Source of the DNA: Flavobacteriaceae bacterium
Lineage (GTDB): Bacteria; Bacteroidota; Bacteroidia; Flavobacteriales; Flavobacteriaceae
Reading direction: 5' to 3'
DNA length: 51,409 nucleotides
Assembly: GCA_002702895.1 (NCBI GenBank)
Contig: PACX01000024.1
Location: forward strand, 56,536-107,944
In this document: positions 1 to 9,548 of the stretch, in pieces
Numbering within the stretch: position 1 is the stretch's first letter
How the letters are laid out: each line of letters opens with the position of its first letter
Position numbers and translations under genes: made by a program
Notes under the pieces: model-generated
Database searches by the model: none
Told to the model about the DNA's origin: nothing
What the model saw: the letters and a program-made list of their open reading frames with translations, nothing else

Positions 1-1094
1 TCACCTAGTTGAATAATTCTTTCTGTTACTTTTTTTAAATTATCATTATTTAAGGTTAATCCTAATTCTTGCAAATTTTTTTTAATATTAGCTTTACCAG
101 ATGTTTTTCCAAGTGCATATTTTCTTTTTCTACCAAATCTTTCGGGAAGCAAGTCATTGCAATACAAATTCTTCTTATTATCTCCATCTGCATGAATTCC
201 AGCAGTCTGAGTAAATACATTTTCTCCAACGATTGGCTTATTTGCAGGAATTCTAAATCCGGTAAAAGTGGATACTAGTTTGCTTACTTTGAATAAAGAC
301 TTTTCATTTAAATTAATTTCAATATCTGGAAGAAAATCTTTTATTACGGCTGCTACACTTGCCATTGGGGCATTTCCAGCCCTTTCACCCATGCCATTTA
401 TAGTTAGATGTAAACCATGACAACCCGCTTTTAAACTTTCAATTACATTAGAAACGCTAAGGTCATAATCATTATGAGCATGGAAGTCAAAATGAGTTTG
501 TGGATATTTCTTAATAATTTCTGAGACAAATAAAAATGTTTCTGAAGGAGTTAAAACGCCTAAAGTGTCAGGCAATAGAATTCTATTAATAGGTTGTTTT
601 GTCAAAAAATCAAGAAATTCAAAAACATATTCCTTTGAATTTTTCATTCCATTACTCCAATCTTCTAAATATACATTTGTACTTATACCTTCTTTTTTAG
701 CAGATAAAATGGAATCATGTATTTCATTAAAATGTTTTTCAGGAGTTTTCCTGATTTGATATTTTAAATGATTTAATGATCCTTTTGTAAGAAGGTTTTG
801 GACTTTTGCTCCAGTTTTTAATAACCAATCAATAGAAATTCCTTTGTCTAAGAATGTTAAGATTTCAATTTTATTCAAATAACCATTTGATTTGGCCCAA
901 TTAGTAATATTTTCAACTGCATTAAATTCCCCTTTTGATACTCTAGCAGAAGCAACTTCAACTCTATCAATTTTTAATTCTTCAATTAATAATTTAGAAA
1001 TTGTTAATTTTTCAGATGCTGAAAAGGACATTCCAGATGTTTGTTCACCATCTCTAAGGGTTGTATCCATTATTTCAACTGTCCTTTTTTTCAT
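1..1094 (-). CDS. 2-isopropylmalate/citramalate synthase family protein (second LeuA paralogue), 3' end cut by window edge
   Basis: A DRE-TIM metallolyase that would condense acetyl-CoA with a 2-oxo acid. About 364 codons are visible; the C-terminus lies beyond the left edge. The start ATG is at 1092-1094 and gives [20 protein letters not shown], with the family motif DTTLRDGEQ. Further inside are HAHNDYDLSVSN and NGMGERAGNAP (metal and acyl-CoA site motifs) and QTAGIHADG. The start lies only 3 bases beyond the leuD stop, so it is the last visible gene of the leuA-leuC-leuD run. It differs clearly from the first LeuA in the same operon. Flavobacteria commonly carry such a second copy, annotated as having the LeuA regulatory domain; that domain would lie outside this window, so I cannot confirm it. 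It could equally be a citramalate synthase. Family call is firm, substrate is not. Confidence 0.88.
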   Translation of the reverse strand, partial: MKKRTVEIMDTTLRDGEQTSGMSFSASEKLTISKLLIEELKIDRVEVASARVSKGEFNAVENITNWAKSNGYLNKIEILTFLDKGISIDWLLKTGAKVQNLLTKGSLNHLKYQIRKTPEKHFNEIHDSILSAKKEGISTNVYLEDWSNGMKNSKEYVFEFLDFLTKQPINRILLPDTLGVLTPSETFLFVSEIIKKYPQTHFDFHAHNDYDLSVSNVIESLKAGCHGLHLTINGMGERAGNAPMASVAAVIKDFLPDIEINLNEKSLFKVSKLVSTFTGFRIPANKPIVGENVFTQTAGIHADGDNKKNLYCNDLLPERFGRKRKYALGKTSGKANIKKNLQELGLTLNNDNLKKVTERIIQLG

Positions 1095-1097
1095 ACT

Positions 1098-1694
1098 TTA
1101 TAAAGGTCTGTTCTTAGCAAATTTTTCTATTGAGCTTTTTATGTTCATTAAATAATCAATATCGTCATAACCATTTAACATATTCTCTTTTTTATATTCA
1201 TTTATTTCAAAGGACTCAAAGACCTGTCTATCTATTATGCCTATAACTTGTTTTCTAAGATCTACTTTTATTTTGGTTTTAGGTTTTTTATAAATTTCAT
1301 TGAAAATAATTTCTAAAAACTTAGGAGAAACTTGAACAGGGAGAACACCAATGTTTAAACAGTTGTTTCTGAAGATATCAGCAAAAAAACTTGAAACAAC
1401 ACATCTAAATCCGTAGTCATAAATAGCCCAAGCAGCATGTTCTCTGGATGAACCTGATCCAAAATTTTTTCCTCCAACCAATATTTTACCACTATATGTG
1501 TTGTTATTTAATACAAAATTTTTTTTAGGTTTATTTTTTGAGTCAAATCTCCAATCTCTAAATAAATTGTTTCCAAAACCAATTCTTTCAGTTGCCTTTA
1601 GAAATCTAGCTGGAATAATTTGATCAGTGTCAATGTTTTCAATCGGTAAAGGAACAGCAGAACTATTTAGTAAATTAAATCTATCGTAAGCCAT
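1098..1694 (-). CDS. leuD: 3-isopropylmalate dehydratase small subunit LeuD
   Basis: Swivelling small subunit of isopropylmalate isomerase, which works with LeuC to convert 2- to 3-isopropylmalate in leucine synthesis; cytoplasmic. The 198-residue length is normal for bacterial LeuD (about 200). The N-terminal [12 protein letters not shown] and the [18 protein letters not shown] stretch (about residues 74-92) are the substrate-loop and active-site signatures of the family. It begins 4 bases downstream of the leuC stop and is followed after 3 bases by the second LeuA-like gene, so all are almost surely co-transcribed. No abnormal residues were noticed. Confidence 0.97.
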   Translation of the reverse strand: MAYDRFNLLNSSAVPLPIENIDTDQIIPARFLKATERIGFGNNLFRDWRFDSKNKPKKNFVLNNNTYSGKILVGGKNFGSGSSREHAAWAIYDYGFRCVVSSFFADIFRNNCLNIGVLPVQVSPKFLEIIFNEIYKKPKTKIKVDLRKQVIGIIDRQVFESFEINEYKKENMLNGYDDIDYLMNIKSSIEKFAKNRPL

Positions 1695-1698
1695 AAGA

Positions 1699-3093
1699 TT
1701 AGTATAATGTTCTAGGATCAGTTACGGTACCAGTAATAGCGGCCGCAGCAGCTACAAGAGGACTAGCTAATAGTGTTCTGGACCCAGGACCTTGTCTACC
1801 TTCAAAATTTCTATTTGATGTGCTTACAGCATATTTTCCAGCTGGTATTTTATCATCATTCATTGCAAGACATGCGGAGCATCCAGGTTCTCTTAATTCA
1901 AATCCCGCATCTTCGAGAGTAGCTAATAGACCTTCATCTTTTATAGCCTGTTCTACTTTATGAGATCCAGGCACTAACCAAGCAGTTACATTGGGTGCTT
2001 TCTTTTTGCCTTTAATAATTTCAGTAAATGCCCTAAAATCTTCAATTCTACCATTTGTACAGCTTCCTAAAAATACAAAATCAATTTTTTTACCTAACAT
2101 ACTTTCACCCTCATTAAAATTCATATATTCTAGAGCTTTATGATATGTTTTAGTTCCACTATTTTGATTTATTGTTTTAGGTATTCCATTAGTTATACTC
2201 ATCCCCATTCCAGGGTTAGTACCATAAGTTATCATTGGTTCAATCTTGTTTCCATCAAAATTAATTTCTTTATCAAAAATTGCATTTTTATCACTTTTAA
2301 GTGTTAGCCAATATTTCATTGTTTTTTTCCAATTTTCACCCTTTGGACTAAACTCTCTGTTTTTTAAATAATCAAATGTTTTTTTATCTGGAGCTATCAT
2401 TCCTCCTCTTGCACCCATTTCAATACTTAAATTACAAACTGTCATTCTTCCTTCCATGCTCATTTCTGTAAAAACATTTCCAGAATATTCAACAAAATAA
2501 CCTGTTGCACCTGATGTACTCAGTTTTGAGATGATAAAAAGAGCAACATCTTTTGGAGTTACCCCTTTATTTAATTTACCATCGATATTTATTCTCATTT
2601 TTTTTGGTTTAGGTTGCATTATACATTGGGTAGAGAGAACCATTTCGACTTCAGATGTTCCAATCCCAAAAGCAATTGCACCAAATGCACCATGTGTTGA
2701 GGTATGAGAATCACCACAAACAATTGTTGCTCCTGGTTGTGTAATACCGTATTCGGGACCAATAACATGAACAATTCCATTTTTTTTATGTCCTAAACCC
2801 CAGTATGAAATTCCATGTAATTTAGAATTTTCTTCCAGTGCTTTTAATTGATTGGCAGATAATGGATCTTTAATTGGGAGATGTTGATTTTTTGTTGGTG
2901 TGTTATGATCAGCAGTTGCAAATGTTTTTTCAGGAAATAAAACTTTAGCTTTTCTATTTTTTAGTCCTAAAAAAGCTACTGGACTAGTTACCTCATGAAC
3001 CATATGACGATCAATAAATAAGACATCTGGTCCATTATTAATATTATGAACCACGTGGGAATCCCAAACCTTATCAAATAATGTTTTGTTCAT
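1699..3093 (-). CDS. leuC: 3-isopropylmalate dehydratase large subunit LeuC
   Basis: Aconitase-family large subunit that carries the [4Fe-4S] cluster of isopropylmalate isomerase, the second step of leucine synthesis. At 464 residues it has full family length. The three cluster cysteines are visible: one in [10 protein letters not shown] (about residue 345) and two in GCSACLAM (residues 405 and 408). [15 protein letters not shown] and [18 protein letters not shown] are further aconitase signatures. It starts 3 bases after the leuA stop and ends 4 bases before leuD, so it is mid-operon. The ATG start gives [15 protein letters not shown], the usual LeuC N-terminus. Confidence 0.98.
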   Translation of the reverse strand: MNKTLFDKVWDSHVVHNINNGPDVLFIDRHMVHEVTSPVAFLGLKNRKAKVLFPEKTFATADHNTPTKNQHLPIKDPLSANQLKALEENSKLHGISYWGLGHKKNGIVHVIGPEYGITQPGATIVCGDSHTSTHGAFGAIAFGIGTSEVEMVLSTQCIMQPKPKKMRINIDGKLNKGVTPKDVALFIISKLSTSGATGYFVEYSGNVFTEMSMEGRMTVCNLSIEMGARGGMIAPDKKTFDYLKNREFSPKGENWKKTMKYWLTLKSDKNAIFDKEINFDGNKIEPMITYGTNPGMGMSITNGIPKTINQNSGTKTYHKALEYMNFNEGESMLGKKIDFVFLGSCTNGRIEDFRAFTEIIKGKKKAPNVTAWLVPGSHKVEQAIKDEGLLATLEDAGFELREPGCSACLAMNDDKIPAGKYAVSTSNRNFEGRQGPGSRTLLASPLVAAAAAITGTVTDPRTLY

Positions 3094-3096
3094 GAT

Positions 3097-4269
3097 TTAT
3101 AAACTAATGATGGATTTTAAATTAGAATTTTTAATAATGATGGGTATATCATTATCTTTCACTTCTTTTTTTTGATCTGCAAATTTTAAAAATTCAGAAT
3201 AGACAATATCTAATTCATTTTTAGTCAATTCAAAACCTATATTTTTAGCTCTGTAAGCTAGCGCTGCTCTTCCACTTCTTGCAGTTAAAACTATTGCAGA
3301 CTCATTTACCCCTACATCTAAAGGGTCAATAATCTCATAGGTTTCTCTTTTTTTAATTACTCCATCTTGGTGAATTCCAGAACTATGAGCAAAAGCATTA
3401 GCTCCTACAATTGCTTTATTAGGCTGAACTGGCATTGCCATACTTTCTGAAACTAATTTACTTGTATCATATAATAGTTTAGAGTTAATATTTGTATCTA
3501 GATTTAGTTGATCATGCTGTCTCATTATCATAACTACTTCTTCAAGTGATGTGTTACCAGCTCTTTCACCAATACCGTTTATAGTACATTCAATTTGTCT
3601 AGCACCATTTAATGCACCAAAAATAGAATTAGCCGTAGCAAGACCTAAATCGTTGTGGCAATGACATGAGAGTGTAGCTTTATCAATATTTTTCACATTT
3701 TCTTTAAGAAATTTAATTTTTTCACCGTATTCATTTGGAAGACAATAGCCTGTAGTATCAGGAATATTAAGAACCGTAGCTCCAGCTTCAATCATTTTTT
3801 CACAAACTCTGGCTAGAAATTCATTATCTGTTCTTCCAGCATCCTCAGCATAAAATTCTACATCATCAACAAACTTTTTTGCATATTTTACTGCTTCAAA
3901 GCCTTTTTCAATAATTTTTTCTCTTGTGGAATTGAATTTATATTTTATATGGGAATCAGATGTGCCAATTCCAGTGTGAATTCTTGGATTGACTGCTTTT
4001 TTTAAAGATTCTGCTGCAATTTCAATATCTTTTTTAACTGCTCTAGTTAAACCACATACAGAAGCATTCTTAACAATTTTTGAAATTTCAACAACAGAAT
4101 TAAAGTCACCTGGACTAGAAATAGGAAAACCAGCCTCAATTATATCTACACCTAAATTATCAAGTCTTTCTGCAATAACAAGCTTCTTCTCTGTATTTAA
4201 CTTACATCCTGGAACTTGTTCTCCATCTCTTAAAGTTGTATCGAATATTTGAACAATTTCTTTACTCAT
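3097..4269 (-). CDS. leuA: 2-isopropylmalate synthase LeuA, short form without regulatory domain
   Basis: Condenses acetyl-CoA with 2-oxoisovalerate, the committed step to leucine. Motifs: [16 protein letters not shown] at the N-terminus, [15 protein letters not shown] (metal-binding HxH), [16 protein letters not shown] and [11 protein letters not shown]. At 390 residues it ends soon after the catalytic and linker part; the approximately 510-residue enterobacterial enzyme continues with a C-terminal dimer domain that senses leucine, which is missing here. This short form is usual in Flavobacteriia as far as I recall. Feedback control may therefore sit in the second LeuA-like protein downstream (1-1094) or be absent. 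It heads leuACD; 69 AT-rich bases separate it from the upstream pseudouridine synthase gene, so a promoter could lie there, but I see no clear TAnnTTTG element. Confidence 0.96.
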   Translation of the reverse strand: MSKEIVQIFDTTLRDGEQVPGCKLNTEKKLVIAERLDNLGVDIIEAGFPISSPGDFNSVVEISKIVKNASVCGLTRAVKKDIEIAAESLKKAVNPRIHTGIGTSDSHIKYKFNSTREKIIEKGFEAVKYAKKFVDDVEFYAEDAGRTDNEFLARVCEKMIEAGATVLNIPDTTGYCLPNEYGEKIKFLKENVKNIDKATLSCHCHNDLGLATANSIFGALNGARQIECTINGIGERAGNTSLEEVVMIMRQHDQLNLDTNINSKLLYDTSKLVSESMAMPVQPNKAIVGANAFAHSSGIHQDGVIKKRETYEIIDPLDVGVNESAIVLTARSGRAALAYRAKNIGFELTKNELDIVYSEFLKFADQKKEVKDNDIPIIIKNSNLKSIISL

Positions 4270-4338
4270 TTATATAATATCTTTTATAAAAAATATTTCA
4301 ATAGTAAAAGTAATAAAATCAGGTAAATAAATCTATTT

Positions 4339-5016
4339 TTAGTTGTAGTTAAGACATAAGTCCCAAATATTATTTTTTGGGGGATTGGCTGTAATTTCTA
4401 TATTTTTTTTTGTAACAGGATGTATGAAACTTATTTTTCTTGAATGCAAATGAATACTTCCGTCCTTATTAGACCTTGGATATCCATACTTTAAATCACC
4501 TTTGATCGGATAACCAATATTAGATAATTGTGTTCTTATTTGATGATGTCTTCCAGTTTCTAAATTTATACTTAAAAGACAGTATTTTTCTAACTCTAAT
4601 ATTTTTTTATACTTTAAAATTGCTTTTTTTGACTTTTTATTTGAACTATTAGTTACATAAGATTTGTTTTGTTTTTTATTTTTAATAAGATAGTTTATTA
4701 GCTTATCAGAACTTTTGTTTCTCATAGATTTAACAATAGCCCAATATGTTTTTTTTATTTCATTTTTTTTAAATAATTCATTTATTCTTGAAAGAGCCTT
4801 TGAGGTTTTAGTAAAAATGATAACTCCACTAGTTGGTCTGTCTAATCTGTGTGTTATTCCTAGGAATACATTTCCTTTTTTATTATACTTTTTCTTTATA
4901 TATGATTTTATTTTATCTCCTAAGGTTAGATCTTCAGTAATATCACCTTGACTTAAATCACCAGTTGCTTTATTAACAATGATTAGATGGTTATCTTCAA
5001 ATAAAATTTCTAGCAC
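4339..5016 (-). CDS. RluA/RluD-family RNA pseudouridine synthase, no S4 domain
   Basis: Isomerises uridine to pseudouridine in rRNA or tRNA. The catalytic motif THRLDRPTSGVIIF puts the nucleophilic aspartate at residue 59; a second family motif, ETGRHHQIRTQLSNIGYPI, lies in the C-terminal half. The protein starts directly with the catalytic fold (MLEILFEDNHLIIVNKATGD) and, at 225 residues, has no N-terminal S4 RNA-binding domain, as in TruC/RluA-like members. Its target RNA cannot be read from sequence. It starts 5 bases after the panB stop, so it is coupled to panB although the two functions are unrelated; leuA follows after 69 bases. Confidence 0.92.
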   Translation of the reverse strand: MLEILFEDNHLIIVNKATGDLSQGDITEDLTLGDKIKSYIKKKYNKKGNVFLGITHRLDRPTSGVIIFTKTSKALSRINELFKKNEIKKTYWAIVKSMRNKSSDKLINYLIKNKKQNKSYVTNSSNKKSKKAILKYKKILELEKYCLLSINLETGRHHQIRTQLSNIGYPIKGDLKYGYPRSNKDGSIHLHSRKISFIHPVTKKNIEITANPPKNNIWDLCLNYN

Positions 5017-5021
5017 TACAG

Positions 5022-5834
5022 TTAATATTGTTCATTTTCATTTGGAAAATTTAAGTTTTTTACATCTTTTATATAACTTTTAATTGCTTTAGACATTATT
5101 TCATTTAAATCAACATACCTTCTTAAAAATCTTGGATTGAATTCTGTGCTTAGTCCAACTAAATCATGGGTTACTAATACTTGACCATTTACATGACTTC
5201 CCGCTCCAATACCTATAACAGGAATATTTATTGCATTTGTAACTTTTTTAGAAACTTTAGCTGGAATTTTTTCTAAAACTACTCCAAAGCATCCTAATTC
5301 ATCCAAAAGTTTTGCGTCTTCTATTAATCTTTTGGCTTCTTTATTTTCTTTGGCTCTAACAGTATAAGTTCCAAATTTATAAATTGATTGAGGTGTCAAT
5401 CCTAGATGTCCCATTACAGGAATACCTGCATTTAATATTTTAATTATAGAATCTTTAATTTCAGATCCACCTTCCATTTTTACAGCATGTGCCCCAGACT
5501 CTTTCATAATTCTAATAGCAGATCTTAATGCTTCATTAGGATCAGATTGATAACTTCCAAAAGGTAAGTCAACTACTACTAAGGCTCTTTTTACTCCTCT
5601 TACAACAGAGGACGCATGATATATCATTTGATCTAAAGTTATAGGCAAAGTTGTTTCATGTCCTGCCATCACATTTGATGCTGAATCCCCAACTAAAATT
5701 ATATCAATTCCTGAGGAATCAATAATTTTTGCCATAGAATAGTCGTAACAAGTTAACATAGATATTTTATCACCATCTTGTTTCATTTCTAATAACGAAT
5801 GTGTTGTTACTCTTTTGTATTTCCTATTAGACAT
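5022..5834 (-). CDS. panB: 3-methyl-2-oxobutanoate hydroxymethyltransferase PanB
   Basis: Adds a hydroxymethyl group from methylene-tetrahydrofolate to 2-oxoisovalerate, the first step of pantothenate (CoA) synthesis. The 270-residue length fits the family. Motifs: [34 protein letters not shown] (metal-binding aspartate region), [18 protein letters not shown] and [18 protein letters not shown]. It is the first gene of the minus-strand run panB-rluA-type-leuACD and is divergent from dnaK, with 133 bases between the start codons. PanB and LeuA compete for the same 2-oxo acid, which may explain why they share a run. No panC is in view. Confidence 0.97.
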   Translation of the reverse strand: MSNRKYKRVTTHSLLEMKQDGDKISMLTCYDYSMAKIIDSSGIDIILVGDSASNVMAGHETTLPITLDQMIYHASSVVRGVKRALVVVDLPFGSYQSDPNEALRSAIRIMKESGAHAVKMEGGSEIKDSIIKILNAGIPVMGHLGLTPQSIYKFGTYTVRAKENKEAKRLIEDAKLLDELGCFGVVLEKIPAKVSKKVTNAINIPVIGIGAGSHVNGQVLVTHDLVGLSTEFNPRFLRRYVDLNEIMSKAIKSYIKDVKNLNFPNENEQY

Positions 5835-5894
5835 AATAAAATTTTTGTAAATGTAATTAAAACATTATTTCTATAATTGATTTAAATTAATAAC

Positions 5895-5924
5895 TGCCAC
5901 TATGTCAGCAATAACATAATGGCA
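5895..5924. promoter_or_regulatory. Inverted repeat upstream of dnaK, possible heat-shock operator
   Basis: The arms TGCCACTATG (5895-5904) and CATAATGGCA (5915-5924) match as an inverted repeat with one mismatch and a 10-base spacer. It lies 43 bases before the dnaK start and about 60 bases before the panB start on the other strand. No TAnnTTTG housekeeping element is visible before dnaK, so a dedicated regulator or sigma factor is possible. Position and symmetry are observed; the operator role is inferred. Confidence 0.4.
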
Positions 5925-5967
5925 TAATCATTGAAATAAATAATATGTTAATGTTAAAATTATAAAA

Positions 5968-7881
5968 ATGAGTAAAATAATTGGAATTGATTTAGGAACT
6001 ACAAATTCTTGTGTTTCTGTTATGGAAGGAAATGAACCAGTAGTTATACCAAATGGTGAAGGAAAAAGAACAACACCATCTGTTATAGCTTTTGTTGAAG
6101 GTGGAGAAATAAAGGTAGGTGATCCTGCCAAAAGACAAGCAGTTACCAATCCTACAAAAACAATTGCTTCAATTAAGAGATTTATGGGTAGTAAGTACAG
6201 CGAATCTAAAAAAGACGCTGAAAGATCTGCATATAAAGTAGTTAAGGGAGATAACGATACAGCAAGGGTTGATATTGATGGAAGATTATATACGCCGCAA
6301 GAATTATCTGCTATGACCCTCCAAAAGATGAAGAAAACAGCAGAAGATTATTTAGGAAATTCAGTTACAGAAGCAGTAATTACTGTACCAGCATATTTTA
6401 ATGATTCTCAAAGACAAGCGACTAAGGAAGCTGGAGAAATTGCTGGATTAAAAGTTCAAAGAATTATTAATGAACCAACTGCAGCAGCGTTAGCTTACGG
6501 TTTAGATAAATCAGGAAAAGATCAAAAAATTGCAGTTTTTGATTTAGGAGGAGGAACATTTGATATTTCTATCCTTGAACTTGGAGATGGAGTTTTTGAA
6601 GTTCTTTCAACAAATGGAGATACTAGATTAGGTGGTGATGATTTTGATGAAGAAATTATTCAATTTTTAGCAGATGAATTCAAAAAGCAAGAAGATATTG
6701 ATCTTAGAAAAGATCCTATGGCATTGCAGAGATTGAAAGAGGCTGCTGAAAAAGCTAAAATTGAACTTTCTTCATCTGCACAAACAGAAATTAATTTACC
6801 ATATATTTCTGCAACTTCATCCGGTCCAAAACACTTGGTTAAAACTCTAACCAAATCCAAGTTTGAGCAGTTAACTACAGAATTGGTCAAAAGATCTATG
6901 GAACCTGTTAAAAAAGCTTTAAATGATGCCGGATTAAGTGTTAAAGATATAAATGAAGTAATTTTGGTTGGAGGTTCAACTAGAATACCAGTAATTCAAG
7001 AAAAAGTAGAGAAATTTTTTGGCAAAAAACCATCAAAAGGTGTCAACCCTGATGAAGTTGTTGCAATTGGAGCAGCTATCCAAGGTGGAGTACTAACCGG
7101 AGATGTAAAAGATGTTCTATTATTAGATGTTACACCATTGTCTTTAGGTATTGAAACAATGGGAAGTGTTATGACTAAGTTAATAGAATCTAATACTACA
7201 ATCCCAACTAAAAAATCACAAGTTTTTTCAACTGCTGCTGATAATCAGCCATCTGTTGAAATTCATGTTCTGCAGGGTGAAAGACCTATGGCTAAAGATA
7301 ATAAGACTATTGGAAGGTTTCACCTTGATGGTATACCACCATCTCCTAGAGGCGTTCCTCAAATTGAAGTTACTTTTGATATTGATGCAAACGGAATGAT
7401 TCATGTTACTGCTGCTGATAAAGCTACTGGTAAAACTCAAGATATTAGAATTGAAGCTTCATCTGGCTTAACTGAGGAAGAAATTGAAAAAATGAAAAAA
7501 GAAGCAGAAGCAAATGCAGAATCTGATAAAAAAGTAAAAGAAGAAGTTGATACTTTAAATAGTGCAGATGCAATGATTTTTCAAACAGAAAGTCAATTAA
7601 AGGAATATGGAGATAAACTTTCCAAGGATAAGAAAAAAGTAATAGAAGAATCCTTAGAAACATTAAAAAAAGCACATGAATCTAAAGATATAGATAGTAT
7701 AAAAACTGCTCTTGAGGGAATTAATGAAGCTTGGAAAAATGCATCAGAGGAATTATATAAGGCTCAGGCTGAATCTGCTCAAAGTGCTTCTGGCCCACCA
7801 CCAGAAGGAGATGCTAAGGCTAATAAAGGAAAAGATTCATCTGATGATGTTCAAGATGTTGATTTTGAAGAAGTTAAATAA
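5968..7881 (+). CDS. dnaK: Molecular chaperone DnaK (Hsp70)
   Basis: ATP-driven cytoplasmic chaperone that binds exposed hydrophobic segments with DnaJ and GrpE. At 637 residues it has standard length. The N-terminal ATPase domain starts with [18 protein letters not shown] and contains [26 protein letters not shown] and [13 protein letters not shown]. The substrate-binding domain follows from about residue 390 ([16 protein letters not shown]) and the helical lid after about 505. The tail is charged and ends in DVDFEEVK, the EEVD-like bacterial ending. It is monocistronic in appearance: a strong hairpin terminator follows, and the gene lies behind an inverted repeat. dnaJ and grpE are not in the window, so they are unlinked here. 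Confidence 0.99.
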   Translation: MSKIIGIDLGTTNSCVSVMEGNEPVVIPNGEGKRTTPSVIAFVEGGEIKVGDPAKRQAVTNPTKTIASIKRFMGSKYSESKKDAERSAYKVVKGDNDTARVDIDGRLYTPQELSAMTLQKMKKTAEDYLGNSVTEAVITVPAYFNDSQRQATKEAGEIAGLKVQRIINEPTAAALAYGLDKSGKDQKIAVFDLGGGTFDISILELGDGVFEVLSTNGDTRLGGDDFDEEIIQFLADEFKKQEDIDLRKDPMALQRLKEAAEKAKIELSSSAQTEINLPYISATSSGPKHLVKTLTKSKFEQLTTELVKRSMEPVKKALNDAGLSVKDINEVILVGGSTRIPVIQEKVEKFFGKKPSKGVNPDEVVAIGAAIQGGVLTGDVKDVLLLDVTPLSLGIETMGSVMTKLIESNTTIPTKKSQVFSTAADNQPSVEIHVLQGERPMAKDNKTIGRFHLDGIPPSPRGVPQIEVTFDIDANGMIHVTAADKATGKTQDIRIEASSGLTEEEIEKMKKEAEANAESDKKVKEEVDTLNSADAMIFQTESQLKEYGDKLSKDKKKVIEESLETLKKAHESKDIDSIKTALEGINEAWKNASEELYKAQAESAQSASGPPPEGDAKANKGKDSSDDVQDVDFEEVK

Positions 7882-7901
7882 TTTATACTTTTCCTAATTA
7901 T

Positions 7902-7936
7902 AAAAAACGTATCAAAATTTTTGATGCGTTTTTTTT
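7902..7936 (+). terminator. Rho-independent terminator of dnaK
   Basis: AAAAAACGTATCAAAA pairs with TTTTTGATGCGTTTTTT (one G-T pair), forming a long stem closed by a short A/T loop, with a T-run on its 3' side. It begins 20 bases after the dnaK stop and separates dnaK from the thioesterase gene. Confidence 0.85.
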
Positions 7937-7954
7937 GTTTTATACTTTTAGCAA

Positions 7955-8371
7955 ATGAATAAAGAAAAATTATTGAAAAAGATAAATTCTATTAATAAAA
8001 ACTCCTTAGAAGAAACTTTAGAAATTGAATTTGTAGATATTGGTAATGATTTTTTAATTGCAAAGATGCCTGTTACTTCTAAGGTGCATCAGCCTGATGG
8101 TGTTTTACATGGAGGAGCAACAGCAGCTCTTGCTGAATCAGTAGGTAGTGCCGCTTCATATTTTTCTATTGATAGAGAAAAACAAATAGTTAGAGGAATA
8201 GTTATCTCTGCAAATCATTTAAAAGGGATTTCAGAAGGTTTTGTTTATGCTAAAGCCACACCTATTCATAAAGGGAGAACTACTCAACTTTGGGAAATTA
8301 AAGTTACTGATGATTATGAGAATTTAATTTCTCATTGTAAGCTTTCAATTATGATTTTAAATAAAAGATAA
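7955..8371 (+). CDS. Hotdog-fold acyl-CoA thioesterase, PaaI/MenI-like
   Basis: Likely hydrolyses an acyl-CoA or aryl-CoA thioester in the cytoplasm. The 138-residue length and the helix motif HQPDGVLHGGATAALAESVG (about residues 46-65) are those of the PaaI/YdiI/EntH group, in which the glutamate after the HGG turn is the catalytic base. The core ends with GRTTQLWEIKVTDDYENLIS, the typical last strands. A role as 1,4-dihydroxy-2-naphthoyl-CoA thioesterase (menaquinone synthesis) is plausible for this phylum, but no men genes are nearby. It is followed after 16 bases by the CPBP gene. The start lies a few bases after TATACTTTTA, a weak match to the flavobacterial -7 element, so the leader would be very short. 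Confidence 0.88.
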   Translation: MNKEKLLKKINSINKNSLEETLEIEFVDIGNDFLIAKMPVTSKVHQPDGVLHGGATAALAESVGSAASYFSIDREKQIVRGIVISANHLKGISEGFVYAKATPIHKGRTTQLWEIKVTDDYENLISHCKLSIMILNKR

Positions 8372-8387
8372 ATAAGATTAAGAATCC

Positions 8388-9299
8388 ATGTATATAGAAA
8401 ATGTATTAAAAGTTAAAAATGATTGGTGGAGGTATATCATTGGGTGTTTTGTAATTTTTATTGCTACTCAAATTGGTGTTATTCCATTTATAATTGCTAT
8501 TATTTCTAAAGTTGGGGTTGATGGTTCTTCTCAAATAGACCAGTTTACAATGATGACTGTTTTAGAGAATAGTAATTTAACTTTGTTTTATGGCTTACTG
8601 GTATATGTTTTTGGATTTTTAGGTTTGCTTCTAATTTTAAAGTTTATACATAATCAAACATTATTATCTTTAACTAGCTCTAGAAAAAAAATAGATTTAT
8701 CTAAAGTAGGAACTTCCTTTTTAATTGCCTCTTCAATTATTTTAATATCTACTTTTACTAGTTATTTAATATCCCCTGAAGATTACTTATATAATTTTAA
8801 ACTAAAGCCTTTTTTGGTTTTAGTTATGATTTCAATTTTATTAATTCCAATTCAAACATCATGGGAAGAATATATTTTTAGAGGATATTTAATGCAGGGT
8901 ATTGGAGCAATTGTTAAAAATAAATGGATACCATTATTAATAACTTCTTTATTATTTGGTCTATTACATTTTTGGAACCCTGAAATAGATAAATTAGGCT
9001 CATTTTTATTAATATATTATGTTTCAACAGGATTATTTTTAGGAATAATCACTTTAATGGATAATGGATTAGAACTTGCTATAGGATTTCATGCAGGTAA
9101 TAATATTTTAATTGCACTTTTAGTTACAGCTGATTGGAGTGTTTTTCAAACAAATTCTATTTTAAAAAATATAGGTGAACCAGATTTAAACTATATGTTG
9201 GTTCCATTTTTCATTATTTATCCTCTTATAATTATATATTTTTCTAAAAAATATAATTGGACTGATTGGAAAGAAAATTTATGTGGAAGAATTACATAA
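8388..9299 (+). CDS. CPBP-family intramembrane glutamic protease
   Basis: A 303-residue polytopic membrane protein with the Abi/CPBP (Rce1-like) motif series: WEEYIFRGYL at about residues 159-168 (EExxxR), GLLHFWNP near 191-198 (the FxxxH equivalent) and GFHAGNN near 233-239 (HxxxN-type). Roughly eight hydrophobic segments can be read. The family cleaves substrates inside the membrane or handles peptide maturation and immunity; which applies here is not visible. It lies 16 bases after the thioesterase gene on the same strand. The last segment (FFIIYPLIIIYFSKKYNW) is followed by a short basic tail. Confidence 0.88.
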   Translation: MYIENVLKVKNDWWRYIIGCFVIFIATQIGVIPFIIAIISKVGVDGSSQIDQFTMMTVLENSNLTLFYGLLVYVFGFLGLLLILKFIHNQTLLSLTSSRKKIDLSKVGTSFLIASSIILISTFTSYLISPEDYLYNFKLKPFLVLVMISILLIPIQTSWEEYIFRGYLMQGIGAIVKNKWIPLLITSLLFGLLHFWNPEIDKLGSFLLIYYVSTGLFLGIITLMDNGLELAIGFHAGNNILIALLVTADWSVFQTNSILKNIGEPDLNYMLVPFFIIYPLIIIYFSKKYNWTDWKENLCGRIT

Positions 9300-9368
9300 C
9301 TTTATAATTATTTTAACATAATTAATATATAATTATTTACAATTTGCATTTAATTAAACTTTATAAAT

Positions 9369-9548
9369 ATGGCATTAAATAAAAACGGAATTTTTGCATG
9401 GGCTTCATTTATTTTGACTATACTTGGTATTACACTTGTATTATTAGGCGTACTAAAATATCAAGACATGGCAATTGGTTTTTCAGTTGTTGGAGTAGGA
9501 TTTATTTCAATAGGTTGGGCCTTTAATGCGCTGAAGGGAAGAGTCTAG
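9369..9548 (+). CDS. Small membrane protein, CAL67264-like (59 aa)
   Basis: A 59-residue frame starting MALNKNGIFAWASFIL, with two hydrophobic helices (about residues 8-28 and 34-50) separated by a KYQD turn, and ending AFNALKGRV. I recognise the pattern from the flavobacterial CAL67264 family of mini membrane proteins, whose members share the aromatic-rich first helix and the NALKGRV tail. Function unknown. It starts 69 bases after the CPBP gene and its stop codon directly abuts the fumC stop on the other strand, with no base between them. Its short length makes it easy to miss in annotation. Confidence 0.8.
   Translation: MALNKNGIFAWASFILTILGITLVLLGVLKYQDMAIGFSVVGVGFISIGWAFNALKGRV

Noticed and set aside
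3048-3062. Second CACGTG site in leuC as parS
   Set aside because: The flanks do not match the parS consensus, and about two CACGTG are expected by chance in this length at this base composition.
6660-7675. Several antisense frames inside dnaK
   Set aside because: They run opposite to a full-length, strongly conserved gene and resemble nothing known; they are shadows of its codon bias.
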